DNA of 64,000 nucleotides. It comes from Streptomyces flavochromogenes. GTDB lineage: Bacteria; Actinomycetota; Actinomycetes; Streptomycetales; Streptomycetaceae. Shown piece after piece: positions 16,573 to 24,229 of this stretch. The stretch spans positions 71,351 through 135,350 of the forward strand of contig NZ_JNZO01000019.1 in assembly GCF_000717595.1 (NCBI RefSeq), in the 5' to 3' direction. The position numbers and the translations under genes are program-made. How positions within the stretch are numbered: the first letter of the stretch is position 1; every line of letters begins with the position of its first letter. A model generated the notes under the pieces. It saw only the letters and a program-made list of their open reading frames with translations. It ran no database searches and was not told the origin of the DNA.

Positions 16573-17688
16573 TCACCCCGCGAACGCGTCGCTCACCGCC
16601 TCGTACTCGCGGGTCCACCAGACCGCCAGGGCCGACACCGCGGGAAACTGCGGGTCGGCCCTTCGGTCGTGCAGCTGGTAGCGCCAGCGCAAGGTCCAGA
16701 AGTCGTTGAGCCGCTCCCACCACACCCGGTGCGCCGCCGCCGCCAGCTCGGCGCGGTCGGCGCCGGTCGCCCGCCGGTACGCGCGCGCGTACGCCCGGAC
16801 CTTCTCCAGGGCCAGCTCGCCCCCCGGCCGTACGAAGAAGATGGCGGCGGCCCTGACCGCCTCCTCGGCCCTCGGACGGACCCCGAGCCGGTCCCAGTCG
16901 ACGATCGCGGCGGGCTCGGCGCCCCGGTAGAGCAGGTTCAGCGGGTGGAAGTCGCCGTGCACCCAGCCGACGGCCGCGGCCGGCGGCGGCCGGTGGTGGG
17001 CGTGCTGGGCGAGAAGCCGGCGGCGCTCCCTGAGCCGGTGCTCGGCCAGCGCGTCGAAGCTGTCGCGGGGGCGGTGGGCACGGGCCAGGCGGATCAGCTC
17101 GTCGATGGCCCGGAAGGTGTCCTGGAGGTCGGCGCTGGCGCAGACACCGTCGTCGGCGGTCTCGGGCGCCCCGTCCGGCCCCGAGGGCTCCATGACCCGG
17201 TCCAGTGCCGTGTGGACCTGTCCGAGGAGGGTGCCGAGGCGCCGGGAGCAGCCGGTGGAGAGCTGGGCGCCGTCGCGGTGTCGGCCGTCGACCCAGGGGT
17301 GCAGGGCGTAGCAGTGGCCGTCGACGACGGCGACCGTGCGGCCGGTGGCGTCGGGCAGCGGCGGGGCGACGGGCAGGCCGAGGGCGTGCAGCCGCTGGGT
17401 GGCGCGGTGCTGGCGGACGATGGTGGCGCGGTCGGCAGTGGGGGCGTCCAGGTGCTGCTTGAGGAAATAGGTGCCGCGGGTGGTGGAGAGGCGGAAGCCG
17501 CGGTTGAGCAGCCCTTCGGCGACGGGCACGCAGGAGAGGGGTTCTCCGGCGTGCCGGTGGCGGCGGAGCAGGGCACCGACCGGAGGAGCGGGTGGGGCGT
17601 CGGCGGGCCGGGTCGCGCCCGGTCGACCACCGGTCCGCGGGGCGGGCGGTTGGGCCGATGGGGTGAGCGTTTCAGATGAGCGCGGCAC
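16573..17688 (-). CDS. Aminoglycoside phosphotransferase (APH)-fold kinase
   Basis: 371 residues. The APH fold is shown by the Brenner motif VHGDFHPLN (H244, D246, N251), the metal-binding IVDWD (D264) and a plausible ATP lysine K77 in TYFLKQHL. Members phosphorylate small molecules such as aminoglycosides, choline, homoserine or sugars. The sequence does not point to a particular antibiotic, and its place among conserved genes argues for a metabolic substrate. The GTG start lacks a ribosome binding site; TAACAT on the minus strand (plus 17696-17701) is 7 bases upstream, so the transcript is probably leaderless and starts in the 15-base gap after the upstream gene. Confidence 0.85.
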   Translation of the reverse strand: MPRSSETLTPSAQPPAPRTGGRPGATRPADAPPAPPVGALLRRHRHAGEPLSCVPVAEGLLNRGFRLSTTRGTYFLKQHLDAPTADRATIVRQHRATQRLHALGLPVAPPLPDATGRTVAVVDGHCYALHPWVDGRHRDGAQLSTGCSRRLGTLLGQVHTALDRVMEPSGPDGAPETADDGVCASADLQDTFRAIDELIRLARAHRPRDSFDALAEHRLRERRRLLAQHAHHRPPPAAAVGWVHGDFHPLNLLYRGAEPAAIVDWDRLGVRPRAEEAVRAAAIFFVRPGGELALEKVRAYARAYRRATGADRAELAAAAHRVWWERLNDFWTLRWRYQLHDRRADPQFPAVSALAVWWTREYEAVSDAFAG

Positions 17689-17703
17689 CCGCCAGATGTT
17701 AGA

Positions 17704-18156
17704 TCACGCTACGTGGTGGAGGTGTCGCCGGACGGAGTGGGCGGCGGGCCGGGTCACCGGGGTCTCGTTCGCGTAGTCGAGCGCGTGCACCGTCACGAAC
17801 TGCGGTTCGATCCGCATGTAGACCGGGTCGAAGGCCTCGCCGTCCACCAGTTCCGGCTCGGCACCGAAGTTCGCGAGCTCCTTCGCGGTCGGCTCGACGA
17901 TCTCGGCGGTGCCGGTGAACTGCACGGACCAGAGGTTCGCGGATCCGGAGCTGAAGTTGTCCGCGCCGTAGGCGACGACGCTGCCGTTGCAGGCGCGGTG
18001 GTAGCCGAGGCCCCGGTGCAGCCGGAGCAGGACGCACCCGTCGGCCACGATGTGGCGGGCGGGGGCGACGAACGGCATCGCCCGCATGCTCGTCGCCACC
18101 CGGCCGTACGACACGCGGCTGAGCAACTCGATGGCGCGGATCTCGTCGGTGGACAT
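17704..18156 (-). CDS. Pyridoxamine 5'-phosphate oxidase family (FMN-binding split barrel) protein
   Basis: 150 residues. The pattern IRAIELLSRVSYGRVATSMRAMPFVAPARHIVADGCVLLRLHRG is typical of the actinobacterial FMN- or F420-binding split-barrel proteins, which include reductases and heme or biliverdin-binding members. The ATG was chosen because the preceding GGCGGAGAG gives a good binding site and the domain starts there; the frame remains open upstream without a site. Activity and cofactor are not determinable from the sequence. Confidence 0.8.
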   Translation of the reverse strand: MSTDEIRAIELLSRVSYGRVATSMRAMPFVAPARHIVADGCVLLRLHRGLGYHRACNGSVVAYGADNFSSGSANLWSVQFTGTAEIVEPTAKELANFGAEPELVDGEAFDPVYMRIEPQFVTVHALDYANETPVTRPAAHSVRRHLHHVA

Positions 18157-18334
18157 GGCATCCACTCTCCGCCACCGGCACCGTGTCGGAAAAGGGGCCC
18201 CCGCCCCGCTCTCACGGGGACGTAGGTCCCGAATCGGGGCCGCCGGGCGCACTCTGGCCCGTACGGGTGAGGGGTCCGAGCGGCCGGTCCGGCGTCACCG
18301 ACGCCTCACGACGGGCTCCGGGCCCCGCCGTACG

Positions 18335-18994
18335 TCAGTGGCGTTCCGCCTGGAGCCGCGCCACGTAGGCGGCGGCCTGCGAGCGCCGCTCCATGCCCAG
18401 CTTCGACAGCAGGCTGGAGACATAGTTCTTGATGGTCTTCTCCGCGAGGTGCAGCCGCTCGCCGATGACCCGGTTGGTCAGGCCCTCGCCGATCAGGTCC
18501 AGGATCTTGCGCTCCTGCTCCGTCAGATTGGCGAGCCTGTCGTCACCCTTCGGATTGTTGCCGTCGCGCAGCCGCTCCAGGACGCGGGCGGTCGCCACCG
18601 GGTCGAGCAGCGACTTGCCGGCCGCCACGTCCCGTACCGCGTTCAGGAGTTCGTTGCCGCGGATTGCCTTGAGGACGTAACCCGAGGCTCCGGCCATGAT
18701 CGCGTCGAAGAGCGCCTCGTCGTCCGCGTACGAGGTCAGCATCAGGCACTTGATGCCCTCGTCCTGCGAACGGATCTCGCGGCACACCTCCACGCCGCTG
18801 CCGTCGGGCAGCCGGACGTCGAGCACGGCGACGTCGGGACGGGTCGCAGGGATCCTGACCAGCGCGTCCGCGGCCGTCCCGGCCTCCCCGACGACCTCGA
18901 TGTCGTTCTCCACGGAGAGCAGCTCGTGGACGCCGCGCCGGACCACTTCGTGGTCGTCCAGCAGAAATACCCGGATTTTTCCTTCTTCGCGCAC
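18335..18994 (-). CDS. NarL/DevR-type response regulator, orphan
   Basis: 219 residues. A receiver domain (1-125) with acidic pair D13/D14, phosphoacceptor D59 in AVLDVRLPDG, the Thr/Ser switch in LMLTSYADD and Lys in GYVLKAI is followed by a LuxR helix-turn-helix (LTEQERKILDLIGEGLTNRVIGERLHLAEKTIKNYVSSLLSKL, about 156-200). It resembles the DevR/DosR group. No histidine kinase gene is adjacent, so it is an orphan here. It is divergent from bkdA, and its DNA-binding domain could act on the shared 338-base region; that is inference. The GTG start has no clear binding site. Confidence 0.92.
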   Translation of the reverse strand: MREEGKIRVFLLDDHEVVRRGVHELLSVENDIEVVGEAGTAADALVRIPATRPDVAVLDVRLPDGSGVEVCREIRSQDEGIKCLMLTSYADDEALFDAIMAGASGYVLKAIRGNELLNAVRDVAAGKSLLDPVATARVLERLRDGNNPKGDDRLANLTEQERKILDLIGEGLTNRVIGERLHLAEKTIKNYVSSLLSKLGMERRSQAAAYVARLQAERH

Positions 18995-19332
18995 GCTGCC
19001 AGTCTCACATATTGGCTCTTCCCGCGCCCGGGGTGCGCGGGATAACGTGCCGGATGTTCCGACGACGGTGTCGGGCCGTTGTCCATGCGCTGACCAGCAG
19101 CGAGTCCCCCTTTTCTCGATTTACTTGGAAATCCAAGCAAAATCGCAGGTCAAGTGGGGTTTCGCGGGAATGCTGCACTATGGGTAACGTGCCTATGACG
19201 GCGCTCGCCGGGGCACCTGTCACGCCCGACTCCGGCCGCGTCGCACCCACCCCGTGCGAAGGGTACGGATAAGGCGGAGCCGCACTGGCTTACCGGCGAA
19301 CCCGGAGGCCGGACCGACGGAGGAGCACGCAC
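18995..19332. promoter_or_regulatory. Divergent regulatory region upstream of bkdABC
   Basis: 338 bases without a gene, the most AT-rich stretch of the left half (about 19105-19145). It contains the dyad CTTGGAAATCCAAG at 19124-19137 (6-base arms around AA), a candidate operator for a regulator of branched-chain keto-acid metabolism, for instance an Lrp-type BkdR, or for the adjacent response regulator. Promoter elements for bkdA are not certain. The last 15 bases hold GGAGGAG, the bkdA ribosome binding site. Confidence 0.5.
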
Positions 19333-20511
19333 GTGACCGTGGAGAGCACTGCCGCGCGCAAGACGACGCGACGCAGCAGCGGCGCCAAGCGCACCACCAG
19401 CGCCGCAAGCGCTAAGAAGGCACCGGCAGCGCAGGGCGCAGAGCCCGAGCTCGTTCAGCTGCTGACGCCCGAGGGAGAGCGCGTCCAGCACCCCGATTAC
19501 GACATCGACCTGAGCGCCGAGGAGCTGCGCGGTCTCTACCGCGACATGGTCCTCAGCCGTCGCTTCGACGCGGAGGCCACCGCGCTCCAGCGCCAGGGCG
19601 AGCTGGGCCTGTGGGCGTCGCTGCTCGGCCAGGAGGCCGCCCAGATCGGCTCCGGCCGTGCCCTGCGGGACGACGACTACGTCTTCCCCACCTACCGTGA
19701 GCACGCCGTCGCGTGGTGCCGTGGGGTCGACCCCACCAACCTGCTCGGCATGTTCCGCGGTGTGAACAACGGCGGCTGGGACCCGAGCACCAACAATTTC
19801 CACCTGTACACGATCGTTCTCGGCTCGCAGACCCTGCACGCCACCGGTTACGCCATGGGCGTCGCCAAGGACGGCGCGGATTCCGCCGTGATCGCGTATT
19901 TCGGTGACGGCGCCTCCAGCCAGGGTGACGTGAACGAGTCGTTCGTCTTCTCCGCGGTGTACAACGCCCCGGTCGTGTTCTTCTGCCAGAACAACCAGTG
20001 GGCCATTTCCGAGCCCATCGAGAAGCAGACCCGCGTCCCGCTCTACCAGCGCGCCCGCGGCTTCGGCTTCCCCGGCGTCCGCGTCGACGGCAACGACGTC
20101 CTCGCGTGCCTGGCCGTGACCCGGTCGGCGCTGGAGCGCGCCCGCCGCGGCGAGGGCCCGACGCTCATCGAGGCGTACACCTACCGCATGGCCGCCCACA
20201 CCACCTCCGACGACCCGACCCGCTACCGCCGCGACGCAGAGCGCGAGGAGTGGGAGGCCAAGGACCCGATCCAGCGCCTCAAGACGTACATGGAGAACGA
20301 GGGCCACGCCGACGCGGCCTTCTTCGAGGAGCTGGAGACGGAGAGCGAGGCGCTCGGCAAGCACGTCCGCGAGGTCGTCCGCGCCATGCCCGTCCCGGAG
20401 CACATGGCGATCTTCGACAACGTGTACGCGGACGGGCACGCGCTCGTCGACGAGGAGCGGGCTCAGTTCGCCGCCTACCAGGCGTCCTTCGAGGGCGGAG
20501 AGGCCGAGTAA
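19333..20511 (+). CDS. bkdA: Branched-chain alpha-keto acid dehydrogenase E1 alpha subunit
   Basis: 392 residues. E1 alpha binds thiamine diphosphate with GDGASSQGDVNESFVFSAVY...NN (191-221) and has the YRMAAHTTSDD phospho-loop (about 279-289). Together with E1 beta it decarboxylates branched-chain 2-oxo acids. An extra N-terminal tail of about 35 residues is rich in Lys, Arg, Ala, Ser and Thr (TAARKTTRRSSGAKR) and probably disordered. The GTG is preceded by GGAGGAG. First gene of a tight three-gene operon with 2-base and 10-base gaps. Confidence 0.95.
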   Translation: MTVESTAARKTTRRSSGAKRTTSAASAKKAPAAQGAEPELVQLLTPEGERVQHPDYDIDLSAEELRGLYRDMVLSRRFDAEATALQRQGELGLWASLLGQEAAQIGSGRALRDDDYVFPTYREHAVAWCRGVDPTNLLGMFRGVNNGGWDPSTNNFHLYTIVLGSQTLHATGYAMGVAKDGADSAVIAYFGDGASSQGDVNESFVFSAVYNAPVVFFCQNNQWAISEPIEKQTRVPLYQRARGFGFPGVRVDGNDVLACLAVTRSALERARRGEGPTLIEAYTYRMAAHTTSDDPTRYRRDAEREEWEAKDPIQRLKTYMENEGHADAAFFEELETESEALGKHVREVVRAMPVPEHMAIFDNVYADGHALVDEERAQFAAYQASFEGGEAE

Positions 20512-20513
20512 TC

Positions 20514-21494
20514 ATGGCTGTTCAGAAGCTTCCCCTCGCGAAGGCGCTCAACGAGTCCCTGCGCAAGGCCCTGGAGACCGACCCCAAGGTCCTGATCATG
20601 GGCCTGGACGTCGGCAAGCTCGGCGGTGTCTTCCGGATCACCGACGGGCTGCAGAAGGACTTCGGCGAGGACCGGGTCATCGACACCCCGCTCGCCGAGT
20701 CCGGCATCGTCGGCACCGCGATCGGTCTCGCCCTGCGCGGCTACCGCCCGGTCGTGGAGATCCAGTTCGACGGCTTCGTCTTCCCGGCGTACGACCAGAT
20801 CGTGTCCCAGCTGGCGAAGATGCGGGCCCGTTCGCTCGGCACGGTGAAGATGCCGATCGTCATCCGCATCCCGTACGGCGGCGGCATCGGTGCCGTCGAG
20901 CACCACTCCGAGTCCCCCGAGGCGCTCTTCGCGCACGTCCCGGGCCTCAAGGTCGTCACCCCGGCGAACTCCAACGACGCCTACTGGATGCTCCAGCAGG
21001 CGATCCAGAGCGACGACCCGGTCATCTTCTTCGAGCCCAAGCGCCGCTACTGGGACAAGAGCGATGTCGACACCGATGCCATCCCCGGCGAGCTGCACAA
21101 GGCCCGGGTCGCCCGTGAGGGCACGGACCTCACCCTGGCGGCCTACGGCCCGATGGTGAAGACCTGCCTGGAGGTGGCCGAGGCCGCCGCCGGAGAGGGC
21201 AAGTCGATCGAGGTCGTGGACGTGCGCTCGATCTCCCCGCTCGACTTCGACACCCTCCAGGCCTCGGTCGAGAAGACCCGCCGCCTGGTCGTCGTCCACG
21301 AGGCGCCGGTGTTCTTCGGCTCCGGCGCGGAGATCGCCGCCCGGATCACCGAGCGCTGCTTCTACCACCTGGAGGCCCCCGTCCTGCGGGTCGGCGGCTA
21401 CCACGCGCCGTACCCGCCGGCGCGCCTGGAGGAGGAGTACCTGCCGGGTCTCGATCGCGTGCTCGACGCCGTCGACCGTTCGCTGGCGTACTGA
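20514..21494 (+). CDS. bkdB: Branched-chain alpha-keto acid dehydrogenase E1 beta subunit
   Basis: 326 residues, the standard length. Transketolase pyrimidine-binding domain (MGLDVGKLGGVFRITDGLQKDFGEDRVIDTPLAESGIVGTAIGLALRGYRPVVEIQF) and C-terminal regulatory domain (FGSGAEIAARITERCFYHLEAPVLRVGGY). It completes the E1 heterotetramer with bkdA. The C-terminal half is clearly homologous to the partial protein at the left window edge. It starts 2 bases after the bkdA stop, so translation is coupled. Confidence 0.96.
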   Translation: MAVQKLPLAKALNESLRKALETDPKVLIMGLDVGKLGGVFRITDGLQKDFGEDRVIDTPLAESGIVGTAIGLALRGYRPVVEIQFDGFVFPAYDQIVSQLAKMRARSLGTVKMPIVIRIPYGGGIGAVEHHSESPEALFAHVPGLKVVTPANSNDAYWMLQQAIQSDDPVIFFEPKRRYWDKSDVDTDAIPGELHKARVAREGTDLTLAAYGPMVKTCLEVAEAAAGEGKSIEVVDVRSISPLDFDTLQASVEKTRRLVVVHEAPVFFGSGAEIAARITERCFYHLEAPVLRVGGYHAPYPPARLEEEYLPGLDRVLDAVDRSLAY

Positions 21495-21504
21495 GGAGAG
21501 CACC

Positions 21505-22956
21505 GTGACGATCCGCGAATTCAAGATGCCCGATGTGGGCGAGGGCCTCACCGAGGCCGAGATCCTCAAGTGGTACGTCCAGCCCGGTGACACGGTCGAG
21601 GACGGCCAGATCGTGTGCGAGGTCGAGACGGCCAAGGCCGCGGTCGAGCTGCCGATCCCCTTCGACGGCACGGTCCACGAGCTGTGCTTCCCCGAGGGGA
21701 CCACGGTCGACGTCGGCCAGGTCATCATCTCGGTGAACGTCGGCGGCGGGGCGGCGCCCGAGGCGCCGGTGGCCGAGGCCGCTCCGGTCGCCCAGGCCGT
21801 GGCGCCCGCGCCCGCTCCGGTCGCCGAGGAGGAGGCCGAGCCGAAGGGCCGCACGCCGGTCCTCGTCGGCTACGGCGTGGCCGCCAGCTCCACCAAGCGG
21901 CGCCCGCGCAAGGCGGCGCAGGGCGCGGTTCCGGCCGCTCCCGTCGCTCCGGCGCAGGCCGCTCCGGCGACCGTCGCCGTCCCGGTGTCCGTACCGGAGC
22001 AGCTCAACGGGCACGGCCCGGGCGGCGGGCGCCCGCTGGCCAAGCCGCCGGTCCGGAAGCTCGCGAAGGACCTCGGCGTCGACCTGGCGACGGTCACCCC
22101 GACCGGCCCGGACGGCATCATCACCCGTGCGGACGTCCACGCGGCGGCCGCGCCGGCGCCCGCGCCGGTCGTCGAGGCCCCGGCCCCGACGCCCGTCGCC
22201 CAGTCCGTGGCCGCGCCGGCGGCCGCGCAGGCGGCTCCCGTCGTGTCGACCGACGCCCGGGAGACCCGTATCCCCGTCAAGGGCGTACGGAAGGCCACGG
22301 CGGCGGCGATGGTCGGTTCGGCCTTCACCGCCCCGCACGTCACCGAGTTCGTGACCTTCGACATCACGCGCACGATGAAGCTGGTCGAGGAGCTCAAGTC
22401 CGGTACGGACATGGCGGGCCTGCGGGTCAACCCGCTGCTTCTCATCGCGAAGGCCGTCCTGGTCGCCGTCCGGCGCAACCCGGAGATCAACGCGGCCTGG
22501 GACGAGGCGGCGCAGGAGATCGTCCTCAAGCACTACGTGAACCTGGGCATCGCCGCGGCCACCCCGCGCGGTCTGCTCGTGCCGAACATCAAGGACGCGC
22601 ACGCGCAGACCCTGCCCGAGCTCTCGGCGTCGCTGAGCGAGCTGATCTCCACCGCCCGCGACGGGAAGACGACCCCGGCGGCGATGCAGGGCGGCACCTT
22701 CACCATCACCAACGTCGGCGTCTTCGGCGTCGACACCGGTACGCCCATCCTGAACCCCGGCGAGTCCGCGATCCTCGCGGTCGGTGCGATCAAGCTCCAG
22801 CCGTGGGTCCACAAGGGCAAGGTGAAGCCGCGTCAGGTCACCACGCTGGCTCTCTCCTTCGACCACCGACTGGTCGACGGCGAGCTCGGCTCCAAGTTCC
22901 TGGCGGACGTCGCCGCGATCCTGGAGCAGCCGAAGCGCCTGATCAGCTGGGCGTGA
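21505..22956 (+). CDS. bkdC: Branched-chain alpha-keto acid dehydrogenase E2, dihydrolipoamide acyltransferase
   Basis: 483 residues. Lipoyl domain with K44 in VETAKAAVE, long Ala/Pro linkers, subunit-binding domain (KPPVRKLAKDLGVDLATVTPTGPDG, about 178-215) and a C-terminal catalytic core with SFDHRLVDG (H454, D458). It accepts the acyl group from E1 and transfers it to CoA. GTG start with GAGGAGAG upstream. The operon ends here; a ParB site and a strong hairpin follow. No E3 gene (lipoamide dehydrogenase) is in the window, so E3 is shared with other complexes. Confidence 0.96.
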   Translation: MTIREFKMPDVGEGLTEAEILKWYVQPGDTVEDGQIVCEVETAKAAVELPIPFDGTVHELCFPEGTTVDVGQVIISVNVGGGAAPEAPVAEAAPVAQAVAPAPAPVAEEEAEPKGRTPVLVGYGVAASSTKRRPRKAAQGAVPAAPVAPAQAAPATVAVPVSVPEQLNGHGPGGGRPLAKPPVRKLAKDLGVDLATVTPTGPDGIITRADVHAAAAPAPAPVVEAPAPTPVAQSVAAPAAAQAAPVVSTDARETRIPVKGVRKATAAAMVGSAFTAPHVTEFVTFDITRTMKLVEELKSGTDMAGLRVNPLLLIAKAVLVAVRRNPEINAAWDEAAQEIVLKHYVNLGIAAATPRGLLVPNIKDAHAQTLPELSASLSELISTARDGKTTPAAMQGGTFTITNVGVFGVDTGTPILNPGESAILAVGAIKLQPWVHKGKVKPRQVTTLALSFDHRLVDGELGSKFLADVAAILEQPKRLISWA

Positions 22957-22971
22957 CGGACAGCTTGGCCC

Positions 22972-22985
22972 GTTTCACGTGAAAC
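22972..22985. other. parS site (ParB binding), perfect palindrome
   Basis: A second exact GTTTCACGTGAAAC, here intergenic, 15 bases after the bkdC stop and touching the terminator stem at 22984. Confidence 0.93.
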
Positions 22986-23017
22986 GTCCGGCGGTGGCCT
23001 CGGCCACCGCCGGACGT
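22984..23017 (+). terminator. Terminator of the bkdABC operon
   Basis: A perfect 16-base-pair stem (ACGTCCGGCGGTGGCC and complement) with a 2-base spacer TC, so effectively a tight tetraloop. It overlaps the last two bases of the parS site. Confidence 0.85.
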
Positions 23018-23037
23018 CTTTCCACAAGGGTGGGGGA

Positions 23038-23508
23038 ATGGACCTGCTCCTCGAACCTCCGCACGGCGCCGGGCCCGTGCGGCTCGGCATGACGCTCGAC
23101 GAGGCGGTGGCCGCCGTCTCCCCCTGGGGTGAGCCCCGGGTGCGGACCCGGCCGAACCGCGTCCTCGTGACCCTCTCGACGGCCTGCGACCGTGTCGGCG
23201 GCGAGGTGCTCCTGGAGGAGCGGGACAGGGTCACGGCCGTCGAGCTGTGGTGGCCGGGGGAAGGCCGGGAGACCGCGACGCGGGTCCTCCTGGACGGTGC
23301 CGACGTGTTCCGTACCCCCGCCGACGAGTTGTTGCGGGGCCTCCCGGCTCGCGGGGCGGACGGCGAGTCCCCCTTCGTCCCCGGCCTCTCGCTCGGCTTC
23401 ACCCGCAGCACCTCCCAGGAGGTCCCGCGCCGGCCGGACGGGCTCCCGGTGCATGTCACCTCGGTCCTCGTCGGTGGCGCGGACTACTACGACCACAGGC
23501 TCCCGTAG
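23038..23508 (+). CDS. Conserved-looking protein of unknown function
   Basis: 156 residues, not recognised. The opening LLEPPHGAGPVRLGMTLDEAVAAVSPWGEP resembles a small domain found in many actinobacterial proteins in which a G-P-[LV]-R-[LF]-G-M-x-x-D-E-[AV] motif starts an alpha/beta fold; several such proteins occur beside toxins as immunity proteins, but nothing here shows that role. No signal peptide or membrane helix. GGGTGGGGGA precedes the ATG. It is cut off from bkdC by the terminator and ends 67 bases before the GntR gene. Confidence 0.7.
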   Translation: MDLLLEPPHGAGPVRLGMTLDEAVAAVSPWGEPRVRTRPNRVLVTLSTACDRVGGEVLLEERDRVTAVELWWPGEGRETATRVLLDGADVFRTPADELLRGLPARGADGESPFVPGLSLGFTRSTSQEVPRRPDGLPVHVTSVLVGGADYYDHRLP

Positions 23509-23563
23509 GCGCCCCCTCGTTCCAGGATGCGGACAGGGGGGTCTGTTGCACCTCTGTTGTATC

Positions 23564-23575
23564 TATGCTGTGCGC
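23564..23575 (+). promoter_or_regulatory. Probable -10 of a leaderless gntR promoter
   Basis: TATGCT at 23564-23569 ends 6 bases before the ATG at 23576, and there is no ribosome binding site. The upstream TTGCAC (23546-23551) is too close for a standard -35. The TTGTATCTAT stretch between them could also be the GntR operator. Confidence 0.5.
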
Positions 23576-24229
23576 ATGCCCTCCGCCCCGGCCAAGCAGG
23601 CCCCCGCAGCCGACCGTGTCTACATGCACGTCAAGCAGGCCGTACTCGACCGGCGCTACGAGGGAGGCACCCTCCTCACCGAGGGCGAACTCGCCCTCGC
23701 CGTAGGGGTGTCACGGACGCCCGTCCGGGAGGCGCTGCTCAAGCTGGAGATGGAAGGGCTGCTCAAGCTCTACCCGAAGAAGGGCGCCCTCGTCCTCGCC
23801 GTCTCCGCGCAGGAGATCGCCGACGTCGTCGAAACCCGGCTGCTCGTGGAGGAGTTCGCCGTCCGCCGGGCCGTGCCCGCCCCCGCCTCGCTCATCGAGC
23901 GGCTGGAGGAGCTCCTGGAGGAGCAGAAGCTGCGTGCCGCCGCCGGGGACCTCGCCGAGGTGGCGGTCACCGACCGGTGCTTCCACGCCGAGATCGTGCA
24001 GCACGCCGGCAACCAGATCCTCTCCCGCCTCTACGACCAGCTCCGCGACCGTCAGCTGCGGATGGGCGTCGCCGTGATGCAGTCCCAGCCCGACCGCGTC
24101 GCCAAGAACATCACCGAGCACGCCGAGATCCTCGACCGGATAAGAGCCGGCGACGCCGAGGGCGCGGCGCACTGCGTCCGCCAGCACCTCAGCTGGGTCA
24201 AGGTCCTGGTCCGGGGCGAGGACCGATGA
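23576..24229 (+). CDS. GntR-family transcriptional regulator (FadR/FCD type)
   Basis: 217 residues. An N-terminal winged helix (HVKQAVLDRRYEGGTLLTEGELALAVGVSRTPVREALLKLEMEGLLKLYPKKGALV) is followed by an all-helical FCD ligand domain with likely metal-binding residues in D..FH..I and the later H of TEHAEILD. The FCD group responds to carboxylic acids. Its stop overlaps the MFS gene start by 4 bases (ATGA), so the two form a regulator-transporter operon and the ligand is probably the transported compound or a derivative. Leaderless start. Confidence 0.92.
   Translation: MPSAPAKQAPAADRVYMHVKQAVLDRRYEGGTLLTEGELALAVGVSRTPVREALLKLEMEGLLKLYPKKGALVLAVSAQEIADVVETRLLVEEFAVRRAVPAPASLIERLEELLEEQKLRAAAGDLAEVAVTDRCFHAEIVQHAGNQILSRLYDQLRDRQLRMGVAVMQSQPDRVAKNITEHAEILDRIRAGDAEGAAHCVRQHLSWVKVLVRGEDR

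Noticed and set aside
16573..17688. APH-fold gene as an antibiotic resistance gene
   Set aside because: Motifs define only the fold. Core location and absence of a biosynthetic cluster do not support aminoglycoside resistance.
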